From: an uncultured Alphaproteobacteria bacterium
GTDB lineage: Bacteria; Pseudomonadota; Alphaproteobacteria; Bin95
DNA: 15,918 nt
Direction: 5' to 3'
Assembly (NCBI GenBank): GCA_913060845.1
Contig: CAJXVF010000006.1
Span: forward strand, 1-15,918
Below, one piece after another: positions 1-6,124 of the stretch. Within the stretch, counting starts at the first letter, position 1. Each line of letters begins with the position of its first letter. The translations under genes were made by a program, and so were the position numbers. The notes beneath the pieces are model-generated. The model was not told the origin of the DNA. It did not search any database and saw nothing but the letters and a program-made list of their open reading frames with translations.

Positions 1-5
1 TCTAT

Positions 6-38
6 TCGTCGGCAGCGTCAGATGTGTATAAGAGACAG
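6..38 (+). other. Illumina Nextera adapter (Tn5 mosaic end), artefact
   Basis: These 33 bases match the Nextera read-1 transposase adapter from memory. The last 19 bases (20-38), ending in AAGAGACAG, are the Tn5 mosaic end. Genomic sequence begins at 39, exactly where the serA reading frame becomes sensible. The preceding five bases (1-5) are of unknown origin. This is not biology of the organism; it marks an untrimmed read at the contig end. Confidence 0.97.
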
Positions 39-189
39 CAGAACGGATGGCGAGGCCATCATAATCGCCAATAATGGCCATCTGCTCTTCGACCGAGAGG
101 CCGGGTTTGAAATCAACCTCCAGGCCGCGTTCCCGGAAAATATCGATGGCGCGTTCGGAAAGCTTGTCCGAAATCAGTACTTTAGCCAT
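39..189 (-). CDS. serA: D-3-phosphoglycerate dehydrogenase, N-terminal fragment (cut by contig end)
   Basis: SerA oxidises 3-phosphoglycerate to 3-phosphohydroxypyruvate with NAD, the first committed step of serine synthesis in the cytoplasm. Only the first 50 codons are present. The reading begins MAKVLISDKLSERAIDIF and continues with a KPGLS segment and IIGDYDGLAIRS, which is the characteristic start of alphaproteobacterial SerA. The ATG at 189 lies 13 bases after the serC stop, so the two genes are almost certainly co-transcribed, serC first. The truncation is artificial: the frame stops where adapter sequence begins at 38. Nothing suggests a pseudogene. Identification rests on recall of the family N-terminus, and the catalytic domain is not in the window. 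Confidence 0.9.
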
Positions 190-202
190 GGGATTCTATC
201 CT

Positions 203-1372
203 TTAGGCAGCTTTAGCGAGAGCGGCTTTAGTCTCGTGATAGGACCAGTCGAGCCAAGGCAGCAATGCGGCCATATCGCTAGGTTCAACCGTGGCACCGC
301 CCCAGATGCGCAGGCTTGGTGGCGCATCCCGGTGGTTATTGGTGTCAAAGGCAATGCCTTCTGCTTCAAGTCGGCCTGCCAGCGCTTTGGAGAACGCGTG
401 GAGATCGTTAGTGGCCATGTTCGCCACATCCGGATCGATATATTTGAGGCAGATGGACGTAGAGGAGCGGATATCGGTACTTACAGGCAGGAAATCGACC
501 CATGGCGTGGCTGCAACCCAGTCCGCAACAGCAGCAAGGGACGCATCAGAGCGGGCGACCATTGCAGCGCCGCCGCCAGCGGATTCCATCCATTTCAGCG
601 CATCGATTGCATCTTCAACACAGAGCATGGAAGGGGTGTTCAGCGTTTCGCCCCGGAACAGGCCTTCGATGAGCTTGCCGCCTTTGGCCATGCGGAAGAC
701 TTTGGGCAGTGGCCACGGGGGCGTATAGTTTTCCAACCGTTCAACGGCGCGAGGGCCGAGGGCGAGCATGCCGTGGGCCGCTTCCCCGCCCATGGCTTTT
801 TGCCAAGACCAAGTTACGACATCCAGCTTGTCCCAGGGCAGGTCCATAGCGAATGCGGCGGAGGTCGCGTCGCAGATGGCGAGGCCTTCGCGGTCATCCG
901 GAATCCAGTCGCCGTTTGGCACGCGCACACCGGAGGTGGTGCCGTTCCAGCAGAACACGACGTCATTGGACCAATCGGCAGCGGATAAATCCGCAATCTC
1001 GCCATAAGGCGCATCAATGATGCGGGCATTGTCGAGCTTCAAGTGGGACTTGAGGTCTGTCGCCCAGGTTTTGCCGAAGCTTTCCCACACAAGACTATCA
1101 ACGCCGCGTGCGCCCAGCATCGACCAGAGCGCCATTTCGACAGCACCCGTGTCAGAGCCTGGAACAACGGCAAGGCGCCAGTCATCCGGCATGCCCAGCA
1201 GCGCCTTGGAGCGGTCAATCACTTCGGCCAGTTTGCCTTTGCCCTCTGCAGAGCGATGCGACCGGCCAAGTGAGGCGCCGGCGAGGGCGGCTGGCGTCCA
1301 GCCTGGGCGTTTCGTGCACGGGCCAGAGGAAAATAGCGGATTATTCGGTTGGGTCGTCGGTTTGCTCGCCAT
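203..1372 (-). CDS. serC: Phosphoserine aminotransferase
   Basis: The product (389 residues) is a PLP enzyme of the class V aminotransferase fold. It converts 3-phosphohydroxypyruvate and glutamate to phosphoserine and 2-oxoglutarate, the step after SerA. An early NPLFSSGPCTKRPGW segment is typical of the alphaproteobacterial SerC subgroup. The likely PLP-binding lysine is K192 in TWSWQKAMGGEAAHG, and D168 in ICDAT fits the aspartate that contacts the pyridine nitrogen. Length is normal for this subgroup. The ATG at 1372 is preceded by AGGA with a nine-base spacer, and that ribosome site can be buried in a stem (1380-1397). serA follows 13 bases downstream. Upstream is a structured leader with a serine-rich mini-ORF, so expression probably responds to serine. 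Confidence 0.95.
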   Translation of the reverse strand: MASKPTTQPNNPLFSSGPCTKRPGWTPAALAGASLGRSHRSAEGKGKLAEVIDRSKALLGMPDDWRLAVVPGSDTGAVEMALWSMLGARGVDSLVWESFGKTWATDLKSHLKLDNARIIDAPYGEIADLSAADWSNDVVFCWNGTTSGVRVPNGDWIPDDREGLAICDATSAAFAMDLPWDKLDVVTWSWQKAMGGEAAHGMLALGPRAVERLENYTPPWPLPKVFRMAKGGKLIEGLFRGETLNTPSMLCVEDAIDALKWMESAGGGAAMVARSDASLAAVADWVAATPWVDFLPVSTDIRSSTSICLKYIDPDVANMATNDLHAFSKALAGRLEAEGIAFDTNNHRDAPPSLRIWGGATVEPSDMAALLPWLDWSYHETKAALAKAA

Positions 1373-1379
1373 GGCGATG

Positions 1380-1486
1380 GGTCCTGTTTGATGAACCTGG
1401 GAGAGGAGTTATGCCTTACGCTAGGATTGGCTAACGCTGGAAATGCTGCAGCGCAATAGGCGGATCGCCGCATTCATTTTGCGGCG
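1380..1486 (-). promoter_or_regulatory. serC leader RNA (resembles the Rfam serC motif, RF00517)
   Basis: A leader motif has been described upstream of alphaproteobacterial serC-serA operons whose last stem overlaps the serC ribosome site; I recall this from the literature and could not run a covariance search. Three helices can be drawn here on the minus strand. The first is a 6-bp perfect stem 1481-1486 with 1466-1471, nine-base loop. The second joins 1429-1435 with 1408-1415, seven pairs with one bulged A, and overlaps the end of the leader ORF. The third joins 1393-1397 with 1380-1384, five pairs with one G-U, and covers the AGGA of the serC ribosome site (1382-1385). There is no U-run, so translational rather than transcriptional control is more likely. 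Confidence 0.55.
1421..1477 (-). CDS. Putative serine-rich leader peptide of serC-serA (18 residues)
   Basis: An ATG at 1477 opens a frame reading MNAAIRLLRCSISSVSQS and ending at TAG (1421-1423). Five of the last eight residues are serine (AGC and TCC codons), preceded by a cysteine. This is the pattern expected of a ribosome-stalling attenuator peptide that measures charged tRNA-Ser. It lies 48 bases upstream of serC and starts 9 bases after the stop of the AEC permease gene. Its last codons form one arm of a predicted stem (1408-1435). Weakness: I see no clear Shine-Dalgarno before the ATG, which sits in the loop of a CGCCGC/GCGGCG hairpin. Translation is inferred, not shown. Confidence 0.5.
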   Translation of the reverse strand: MNAAIRLLRCSISSVSQS

Positions 1487-2422
1487 TCAAACCCGGTCGC
1501 CGAACCAGATCAGCAGCACGCTTAAAGTGATGACGGAAAGGGCTGTTGATACAACGATTGCGGTTGATACCGGAGACACGCCAACCTCATAGCGGCGGGC
1601 GAAAAGATAGGCGTTCAAGCCAATTGGCGCCGCTGCATATACGATGCCTGCCGCGCGCCATATGGGGTCAATTCCGGGGATAGAAAACAGGATGAGAGCG
1701 GCCAATGCTGGCTGCACAAACAGCTTCAATATAGTCAGCACGCCTGCTGGTTTGGCGGATGCGGCGCTGACAGGCCGCAGCGCCAAGGTCGCTCCAAGGG
1801 CAAATAGCGCTGTGGGCGGCGCTGCTGGCCCAAGGAACTTCACCAAGGCATCCAATGGGCCTGGCAATGTTGAATCTGTGAACGCCAGCGCCAGACCAAC
1901 GATGGTGCCGACGATGACAGGATTAAGCGCTGCAGCCTTAGCCGCGCCCGACATAGCGGCGCGACCGCCCATCTGGCCATATTCCAGTAAGCCTGTGACG
2001 GCGACGAACAGCAGGATATCTAGTGTCACCAGAACAAGGGCTGGTGCTGCTGCTTCTGGCCCGAATGCTGCGACAACAAGTGGGACGGCAAGCAGCACGC
2101 CATTGGAGAAACAGGCTGAAAACCCAAGAATGCCATAAGCCGCCGGGCCAACATTCCCGTACGCCCATCTGGCCCAAAACGCGGCCAGCAATGCTACCAC
2201 AAGCTCGGTGCTGAACATCGCCAGGAGGAACGGCCCGCCTGCCAGCAGCTTTTCGGGGTCCGCCTTGCTCAACATAACAATGAGCATGGGCGGGATCGCG
2301 AAGAAGAAGATGTAGTTGACGAGGCCCTGAATCGCCGCTTCGTTCAGCAAACGCATACGCGCGGCCAGAAAGCCAAGCCCGATCATGGCGAATAGCGGCA
2401 GGACCGCGTTGAGCGTCGTCAT
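1487..2422 (-). CDS. AEC-family (auxin efflux carrier type) permease
   Basis: The product is a 311-residue inner-membrane protein of mostly hydrophobic segments, about ten by eye. The N-terminus MTTLNAVLPLFAMIGLGFLAA and the following IPPMLIVMLSK region are typical of the AEC/PIN-like family. Bacterial members include malonate and other organic-acid carriers, and the substrate cannot be told from sequence. The family signature of two five-helix halves is plausible: the second half starts near ALNPVIVGTIVGLALAF. The start at 2422 has only a weak ribosome site (GGA about seven bases upstream). A gap of 104 bases separates it from the dehydrogenase upstream. The serC leader begins right at its stop codon, so read-through from this unit into serC is possible. 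Confidence 0.85.
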   Translation of the reverse strand: MTTLNAVLPLFAMIGLGFLAARMRLLNEAAIQGLVNYIFFFAIPPMLIVMLSKADPEKLLAGGPFLLAMFSTELVVALLAAFWARWAYGNVGPAAYGILGFSACFSNGVLLAVPLVVAAFGPEAAAPALVLVTLDILLFVAVTGLLEYGQMGGRAAMSGAAKAAALNPVIVGTIVGLALAFTDSTLPGPLDALVKFLGPAAPPTALFALGATLALRPVSAASAKPAGVLTILKLFVQPALAALILFSIPGIDPIWRAAGIVYAAAPIGLNAYLFARRYEVGVSPVSTAIVVSTALSVITLSVLLIWFGDRV

Positions 2423-2526
2423 GGCAATCCGCGAAGAATAGGAAAAGGCCGGAAGCGGCAGGCTGCATATCTAAGACGTTTTACGCCGATATGACAGCCC
2501 GCACCGTTCCCGGCATCAATCGCGGT

Positions 2527-3306
2527 TTATGGGGAGATCGCGGCACCGCCATCAACGTTGATGACTTGGCCGCACATATAGGCCCCGGCTTTGGAGGAGA
2601 GGAACATGGCCGCACCCGCAATCTCATCCGGATCGCCAAGGCGGCGGAGCGGCATGCGATTGTTGATCTGCTCAAGCCGGACCGGGTCTGTCCAAAGGGC
2701 CTTCGCGAAATCGGTTTTGATGAGGCCCGGCGCAATAGCGTTCACGCGCACGCCCTTAGGCCCATATTCAGCCGCAAGGTTCCGCGCGAGCTGGTGTTCC
2801 GCGACCTTGGAGATGGAATAGGCGAAAAGCTCAACAGCCGCTTTCAGGCCAGAAATCGACGCGATGATCGTCACCGCACCCTTGCCGCGCTCGGCCATGC
2901 CTGGAATGACCATGTTGCAGAGCCAGAAAGTGCTGCGCACATTGGTTTCCATAATCTTGTCCCACGCCGAATCTGGCATGTCGGCAGATGGGCCGTAATA
3001 CGGATTGACCGCAGCGTTCGGCACCAGGATATCAATTGGCCCAAGCTTGTCCTGGGTCTGGTCGACCAAGGCCTGGAGCTGGTCTTTGTGGCCAATGTGG
3101 CATGGGATCGCCGTGGCGGAGCCGCCTCGGTCTGCCCATTTTTCATTGATTTCTGCTGCGACAGCGTCACAAACATCGGCTTTGCGGCTGGAAACCACGA
3201 CATTGGCACCATATTGCGCCATGCGGCAGGCGATGGCCTTGCCGATGCCTTTGGTCGAGCCGGTGATGAGAGCGGTTTGCCCCGAAAGATCGAAAAAATC
3301 GTCCAT
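2527..3306 (-). CDS. Short-chain dehydrogenase/reductase (SDR), classical type
   Basis: This is a 259-residue cytoplasmic NAD(P)-dependent oxidoreductase with all classical SDR marks: the nucleotide motif TGSTKGIG at residues 15-22, NAAV at 97-100, N122, the catalytic Ser about 150, Y163 and K167 (YSISK), and a PG motif near 193. The C-terminal GQVINVDGG is also typical. Overall it resembles the DHRS4-like or 3-oxoacyl-reductase-like group, but the substrate is not predictable. The start at 3306 has a strong AGGAGG ribosome site with a five-base spacer. It lies downstream of a HisD-family dehydrogenase and an unknown gene on the same strand, so a shared alcohol- or diol-oxidising pathway is possible but unproven. 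Confidence 0.92.
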   Translation of the reverse strand: MDDFFDLSGQTALITGSTKGIGKAIACRMAQYGANVVVSSRKADVCDAVAAEINEKWADRGGSATAIPCHIGHKDQLQALVDQTQDKLGPIDILVPNAAVNPYYGPSADMPDSAWDKIMETNVRSTFWLCNMVIPGMAERGKGAVTIIASISGLKAAVELFAYSISKVAEHQLARNLAAEYGPKGVRVNAIAPGLIKTDFAKALWTDPVRLEQINNRMPLRRLGDPDEIAGAAMFLSSKAGAYMCGQVINVDGGAAISP

Positions 3307-3383
3307 GTGTGCCTCCTGAAATAAGCTGAGGCGCGCATGTTAACGGCAATCTGGGGGCGGGCGCCAACCCGCTGATTTAGGCG

Positions 3384-3800
3384 TTAGCCCGTCGGCGCAT
3401 AAACGTGCGTGACAAGCGCTTCGACGCCCTTGGTCGTTGTGGTTATGCGCGCGGGCGCGTCTTCGGCTTCGCCCGCGTATTCCGGTAGGCGAATGATCAG
3501 CGCCATGCCTTCACCTGCTGGCGTTAGGCGCTTGCGGCTAAAGCGCGGCAGGGGCACGCCGATCACGCCGCAATGCATGATCAGCGCCGCTGCCATTTGG
3601 CTGTAGCTCAGCGCAATTTCTGTCTGTGACGCGTCCTGGGCTTCAAACATGAGCCTGACGACGCCGGTTGTTTCCGGTTCTGCCAACACGCGTTTCAGCT
3701 TCGCGCGTGGCAAATCCACGCCTTTTCTGAGGCAGTAGGCATATGCGGCCTGCATCAGTTCGGCTTCGTCGAAAATGATTGTTCGGGTCTCTGTCGCCAT
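3384..3800 (-). CDS. Hypothetical protein, 138 residues
   Basis: I do not recognise this protein. It is soluble by appearance, without a signal peptide or clear membrane helix. It starts MATETRTIIFDEAELMQAAY and contains a basic stretch near residues 26-40, a central SYSQMAAALIMHCGVIGVPLPRF segment, and a C-terminal threonine run (ITTTTKGVEA). GGGGAGAG lies upstream of the ATG at 3800, a plausible ribosome site. Codon use looks like its neighbours, and the frame is intact between the HisD-like gene (84 bases upstream) and the SDR gene (77 bases downstream). Its position suggests co-expression with these dehydrogenases. Confidence is for being a real gene, not for any function. Confidence 0.7.
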   Translation of the reverse strand: MATETRTIIFDEAELMQAAYAYCLRKGVDLPRAKLKRVLAEPETTGVVRLMFEAQDASQTEIALSYSQMAAALIMHCGVIGVPLPRFSRKRLTPAGEGMALIIRLPEYAGEAEDAPARITTTTKGVEALVTHVYAPTG

Positions 3801-3884
3801 TCTTCAGTCTCTCCCCACGGAGCGTCAGACAGCAGATAGAATAGCGATGGGGCGATAAAATACCGTTACTAGTAGGGCGGATCG

Positions 3885-5168
3885 CTAGGCTTCGTTCTTG
3901 GGCGCATAGCGGGCGTGGCGGACATCGGCGGTAATGGCGTGGGCCAGCATGCCTTCACTCTCCGCAATCCGGCTGATGACGGGGGCGACATTGCGGCTCG
4001 CTTCCGGCGTCAAGCGCTGCCAGGTGACCGTTTTCAGGAACTTACCGACCCAAAGGCCACCTGTGTAACGCGCGGCGCGACCGGTGGGGAGGATGTGGTT
4101 GGTGCCAACGCCCTTGTCGCCATAGGCCACGGTCGTTGCTTCACCAACAAACAAGCTGCCGTAATTGGAGAGATTCTCCAAGAAATAGTCATCATTGGCG
4201 GTCATGATCTGAAGATGTTCTGGCGCGTATTCGTCTGCGATCTCTACGGCCTCTGCATCCGTTTCCACGATCACAACTTCGCCGAAATCGGCCCATGCGC
4301 GTTTGGCAACTTCTGCCGTTGGCAAGGTTTCCAGCTGCGCTTCAACCTCAACCAGCACATCTTCGGCCAGTTTGCGGGACGTAGTGACCAGCCAGCAGGG
4401 GCTATCTGGTCCATGCTCTGCTTGGCCCAATAGGTCCGTTGCGACGAGGGATGCGCTGCAGCTGTCGTCAGCAATGATCAGCGTTTCCGTTGGGCCAGCC
4501 AGTTGGTCGATGCCAGCCGTGCCGAATAATTGACGCTTGGCCTCCGCAACGTAGGGGTTGCCGGGGCCGATCAGAAGATCACAGGCTGGAACGTCAACTA
4601 GGCCATAGGCCATCGCTGCCAGCGCCTGCACGCCGCCAAGGGCGAAAATGTCAGTCGCCCCCGATGCGTGGAAGGCATAGAGCGTCTGCGGATAAACGCC
4701 ATTTGCATCCCGGGGCGGGGCGCAGCCGACAATGGTCTTCACGCCAGCGACCTGGGCCACGCCAGCGGACATGATCGATCCTGCGACCAGCGGATACTTA
4801 CCACCCGGCGTATAGCAGCCGGCAGCCTTCATCGGGATATGCTTATGGCCAAGCATGACGCCTGGTTGCAGTTCAATTTCCAGCTCTTGCATAGTGGCGC
4901 GTTGGGCTTTGGCGAAGTCTTGGACCTGCTTCAGCACATAGGCGATGTCTTCTTTGAAGACCTTGGATAGGTTTTTCTCGACCTCCATAATCCGGTCGTT
5001 GGACATGCGGAAGTCAGCGTTCTCCCATTTATCGAGATCGCGGGCGTAGCGCTGGATGGCGTCATCGCCGTTTTCTTGAATGTCGGCCAGCATCTCGCGC
5101 ACGGTGGCTTCAACGGCGGGGCGATCGAAGCCTTCCCGCTGGCTTGATTGCTTCAAATATGTGCGCAT
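3885..5168 (-). CDS. HisD-family NAD-dependent dehydrogenase, probably not histidinol dehydrogenase
   Basis: The product has 427 residues and the histidinol-dehydrogenase fold. By alignment spacing the zinc and catalytic set is present: Q249 and H252 (GQAEHGPDS), E317-H318 (APEHLQ), D351 and H410. The gaps between the last three (33 and 59 residues) equal those recalled for E. coli HisD (E326/H327, D360, H419). The glycine-loop region GCYTPGGKYPLVAGSIMS differs from the GLYVPGGTA type of true HisD. It resembles the paralogue clade that includes sulfopropanediol 3-dehydrogenase (HpsN). No other his genes are nearby. The start at 5168 is chosen because AAGGAAG with a short spacer precedes it and the family begins at MRTYLK; an in-frame extension to 5318 lies inside the SRAP gene. 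The gene starts 10 bases after the SRAP stop. Confidence 0.85.
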   Translation of the reverse strand: MRTYLKQSSQREGFDRPAVEATVREMLADIQENGDDAIQRYARDLDKWENADFRMSNDRIMEVEKNLSKVFKEDIAYVLKQVQDFAKAQRATMQELEIELQPGVMLGHKHIPMKAAGCYTPGGKYPLVAGSIMSAGVAQVAGVKTIVGCAPPRDANGVYPQTLYAFHASGATDIFALGGVQALAAMAYGLVDVPACDLLIGPGNPYVAEAKRQLFGTAGIDQLAGPTETLIIADDSCSASLVATDLLGQAEHGPDSPCWLVTTSRKLAEDVLVEVEAQLETLPTAEVAKRAWADFGEVVIVETDAEAVEIADEYAPEHLQIMTANDDYFLENLSNYGSLFVGEATTVAYGDKGVGTNHILPTGRAARYTGGLWVGKFLKTVTWQRLTPEASRNVAPVISRIAESEGMLAHAITADVRHARYAPKNEA

Positions 5169-5178
5169 GGATGCTTCC

Positions 5179-5916
5179 TTAGAATAACGACATTTGGTTC
5201 GGTTTTGGCGAATCTGGTTCCACCGATTCTTCAATCTGCCGGTCCGGCAACGGGTCCAGCACCCGCGAGTCGTCTTCTCTAACATTCCCGACGCGCGTGT
5301 CCACCTCGTAGAATTCAAAAAAAGTTTCGGGTGCCGCAGAAATTAATTCTGCTGCCTCAGCTGGGGTTCCGCTCAACCAAGTCGGTGCCAGATCAACTGG
5401 TATGACAACTGGCATCCGGTGATGAATTGGCGTCAGTGTGGCGTTGGCTTCTGTGGTGACAATGCTGAAACTCCGGGCCGGGCCGTCAAAGCCAGACGGC
5501 ATTGCGGCTGCTATTCCTGCGAAAGCAAATGCGCGTTGATTCTTCGGTCGGATGCAGAACGCGCGCTTATCCTTGCCTTTGCCGGTCCATTCGTAGAAGC
5601 CATCGGCAGGGGCCAACACTCTGGAATGCCTGAATGAATCACGGAACGCCGGTTTTTCAGCGATTGTTTCGCTGCGCGCGTTGATCAGCGGCGGGCCGTC
5701 ATATTGGCCCTTGGCATTGGGCGTTTTGGCCCATGGCGGCACGAGCCCCCAGCGCGCCATCGCCATCCGGCGAGCGCCAGTCTCCTTGGCGTGGATAATC
5801 GGGGCAGATTGTGTAGGCGCGATATTCCAACGCGCGGCTAGGTTCGGCAGATCAATAAAACCGAAGATCGTCGCCAGCGCTACTGGCGAAGTCGAGAGAT
5901 GGTATCGTCCGCACAT
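5179..5916 (-). CDS. SRAP domain protein (YedK/HMCES family), abasic-site crosslink shield
   Basis: SRAP proteins bind abasic sites in single-stranded DNA at stalled forks and form a thiazolidine link through Cys2 after removal of the initiator Met. The 245-residue product shows the full active site: C2 (MCGRY), N79 and R81 in NARSET, E109 in GFYEW, and H165 in HHRMP. Family length is normal. The tail after about residue 212 is acidic and Pro-rich, likely disordered, and ends exactly in QMSLF (241-245), a good match to the bacterial sliding-clamp-binding consensus. The ATG at 5916 has only a GGAA upstream. It is divergent from aapJ across 208 bases and directly followed by the HisD-like gene, whose ribosome site overlaps this stop codon. 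Confidence 0.93.
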   Translation of the reverse strand: MCGRYHLSTSPVALATIFGFIDLPNLAARWNIAPTQSAPIIHAKETGARRMAMARWGLVPPWAKTPNAKGQYDGPPLINARSETIAEKPAFRDSFRHSRVLAPADGFYEWTGKGKDKRAFCIRPKNQRAFAFAGIAAAMPSGFDGPARSFSIVTTEANATLTPIHHRMPVVIPVDLAPTWLSGTPAEAAELISAAPETFFEFYEVDTRVGNVREDDSRVLDPLPDRQIEESVEPDSPKPNQMSLF

Positions 5917-6012
5917 TGGCTGTTTCCATGGTTAAGAAACTCTTATTCTACGCCCGCATTGCTCATAAAGGTTTGCACAGGAAGGTTTTCGTGCTGTTCT
6001 TTTAGGCAAGTT

Positions 6013-6034
6013 GGCTGATGCATGATGTTCAGCC
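6013..6034. repeat. Inverted repeat in the SRAP/aapJ divergent region
   Basis: Perfect six-base arms GGCTGA (6013-6018) and TCAGCC (6029-6034) are separated by ten bases. The centre is about 40 bases upstream of the -24 element of the aapJ promoter. A dimeric regulator could bind here, but no known operator matches. A second imperfect pair, GCAC (5975-5978) and GTGC (5991-5994), lies further upstream. Confidence 0.3.
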
Positions 6035-6061
6035 GCTACTAAATCAGGCGTTTCTAACGTC

Positions 6062-6077
6062 TGGCATAATGTTTGCT
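6062..6077 (+). promoter_or_regulatory. Sigma-54 (RpoN) promoter for aapJ
   Basis: TGGCATAATGTTTGCT matches the -24/-12 consensus TGGCAC-N5-TTGCW at ten positions, and GG (6063-6064) and GC (6075-6076) are separated by exactly ten bases, the required spacing. Transcription would start near 6087, leaving a short leader of about 37 bases that contains the aapJ ribosome site GGGAGG (6113-6118 region). Sigma-54 promoters need an enhancer-binding activator such as NtrC, which fits an amino-acid importer. No convincing NtrC site was found. Confidence 0.7.
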
Positions 6078-6124
6078 TAACGATTGCAGGGCGCTCAAGC
6101 CCAGCAGCATAAGGGAGGCTACCT

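Noticed and set aside
22-216. Plus-strand frame starting in the left end
   Set aside because: Its start lies inside the sequencing adapter and it overlaps serA on the other strand.
74-988. Long plus-strand open frame (304 codons) opposite serC
   Set aside because: It is antisense to a clear serC with catalytic motifs, shows no family features, and is an expected shadow in GC-rich DNA.
2491-3324. Plus-strand frame (277 codons) opposite the SDR gene
   Set aside because: The minus strand encodes an intact SDR with all motifs and a strong ribosome site; the plus frame is rich in unrelated composition.
5169-5318. 50-residue N-terminal extension of the HisD-like protein
   Set aside because: It lies within the SRAP coding sequence in another frame; a good ribosome site and the family N-terminus place the start at 5168.
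5975-5994. NtrC enhancer site upstream of aapJ
   Set aside because: GCAC and GTGC half-sites are present but separated by 12 bases instead of about 7, so it does not match the consensus.
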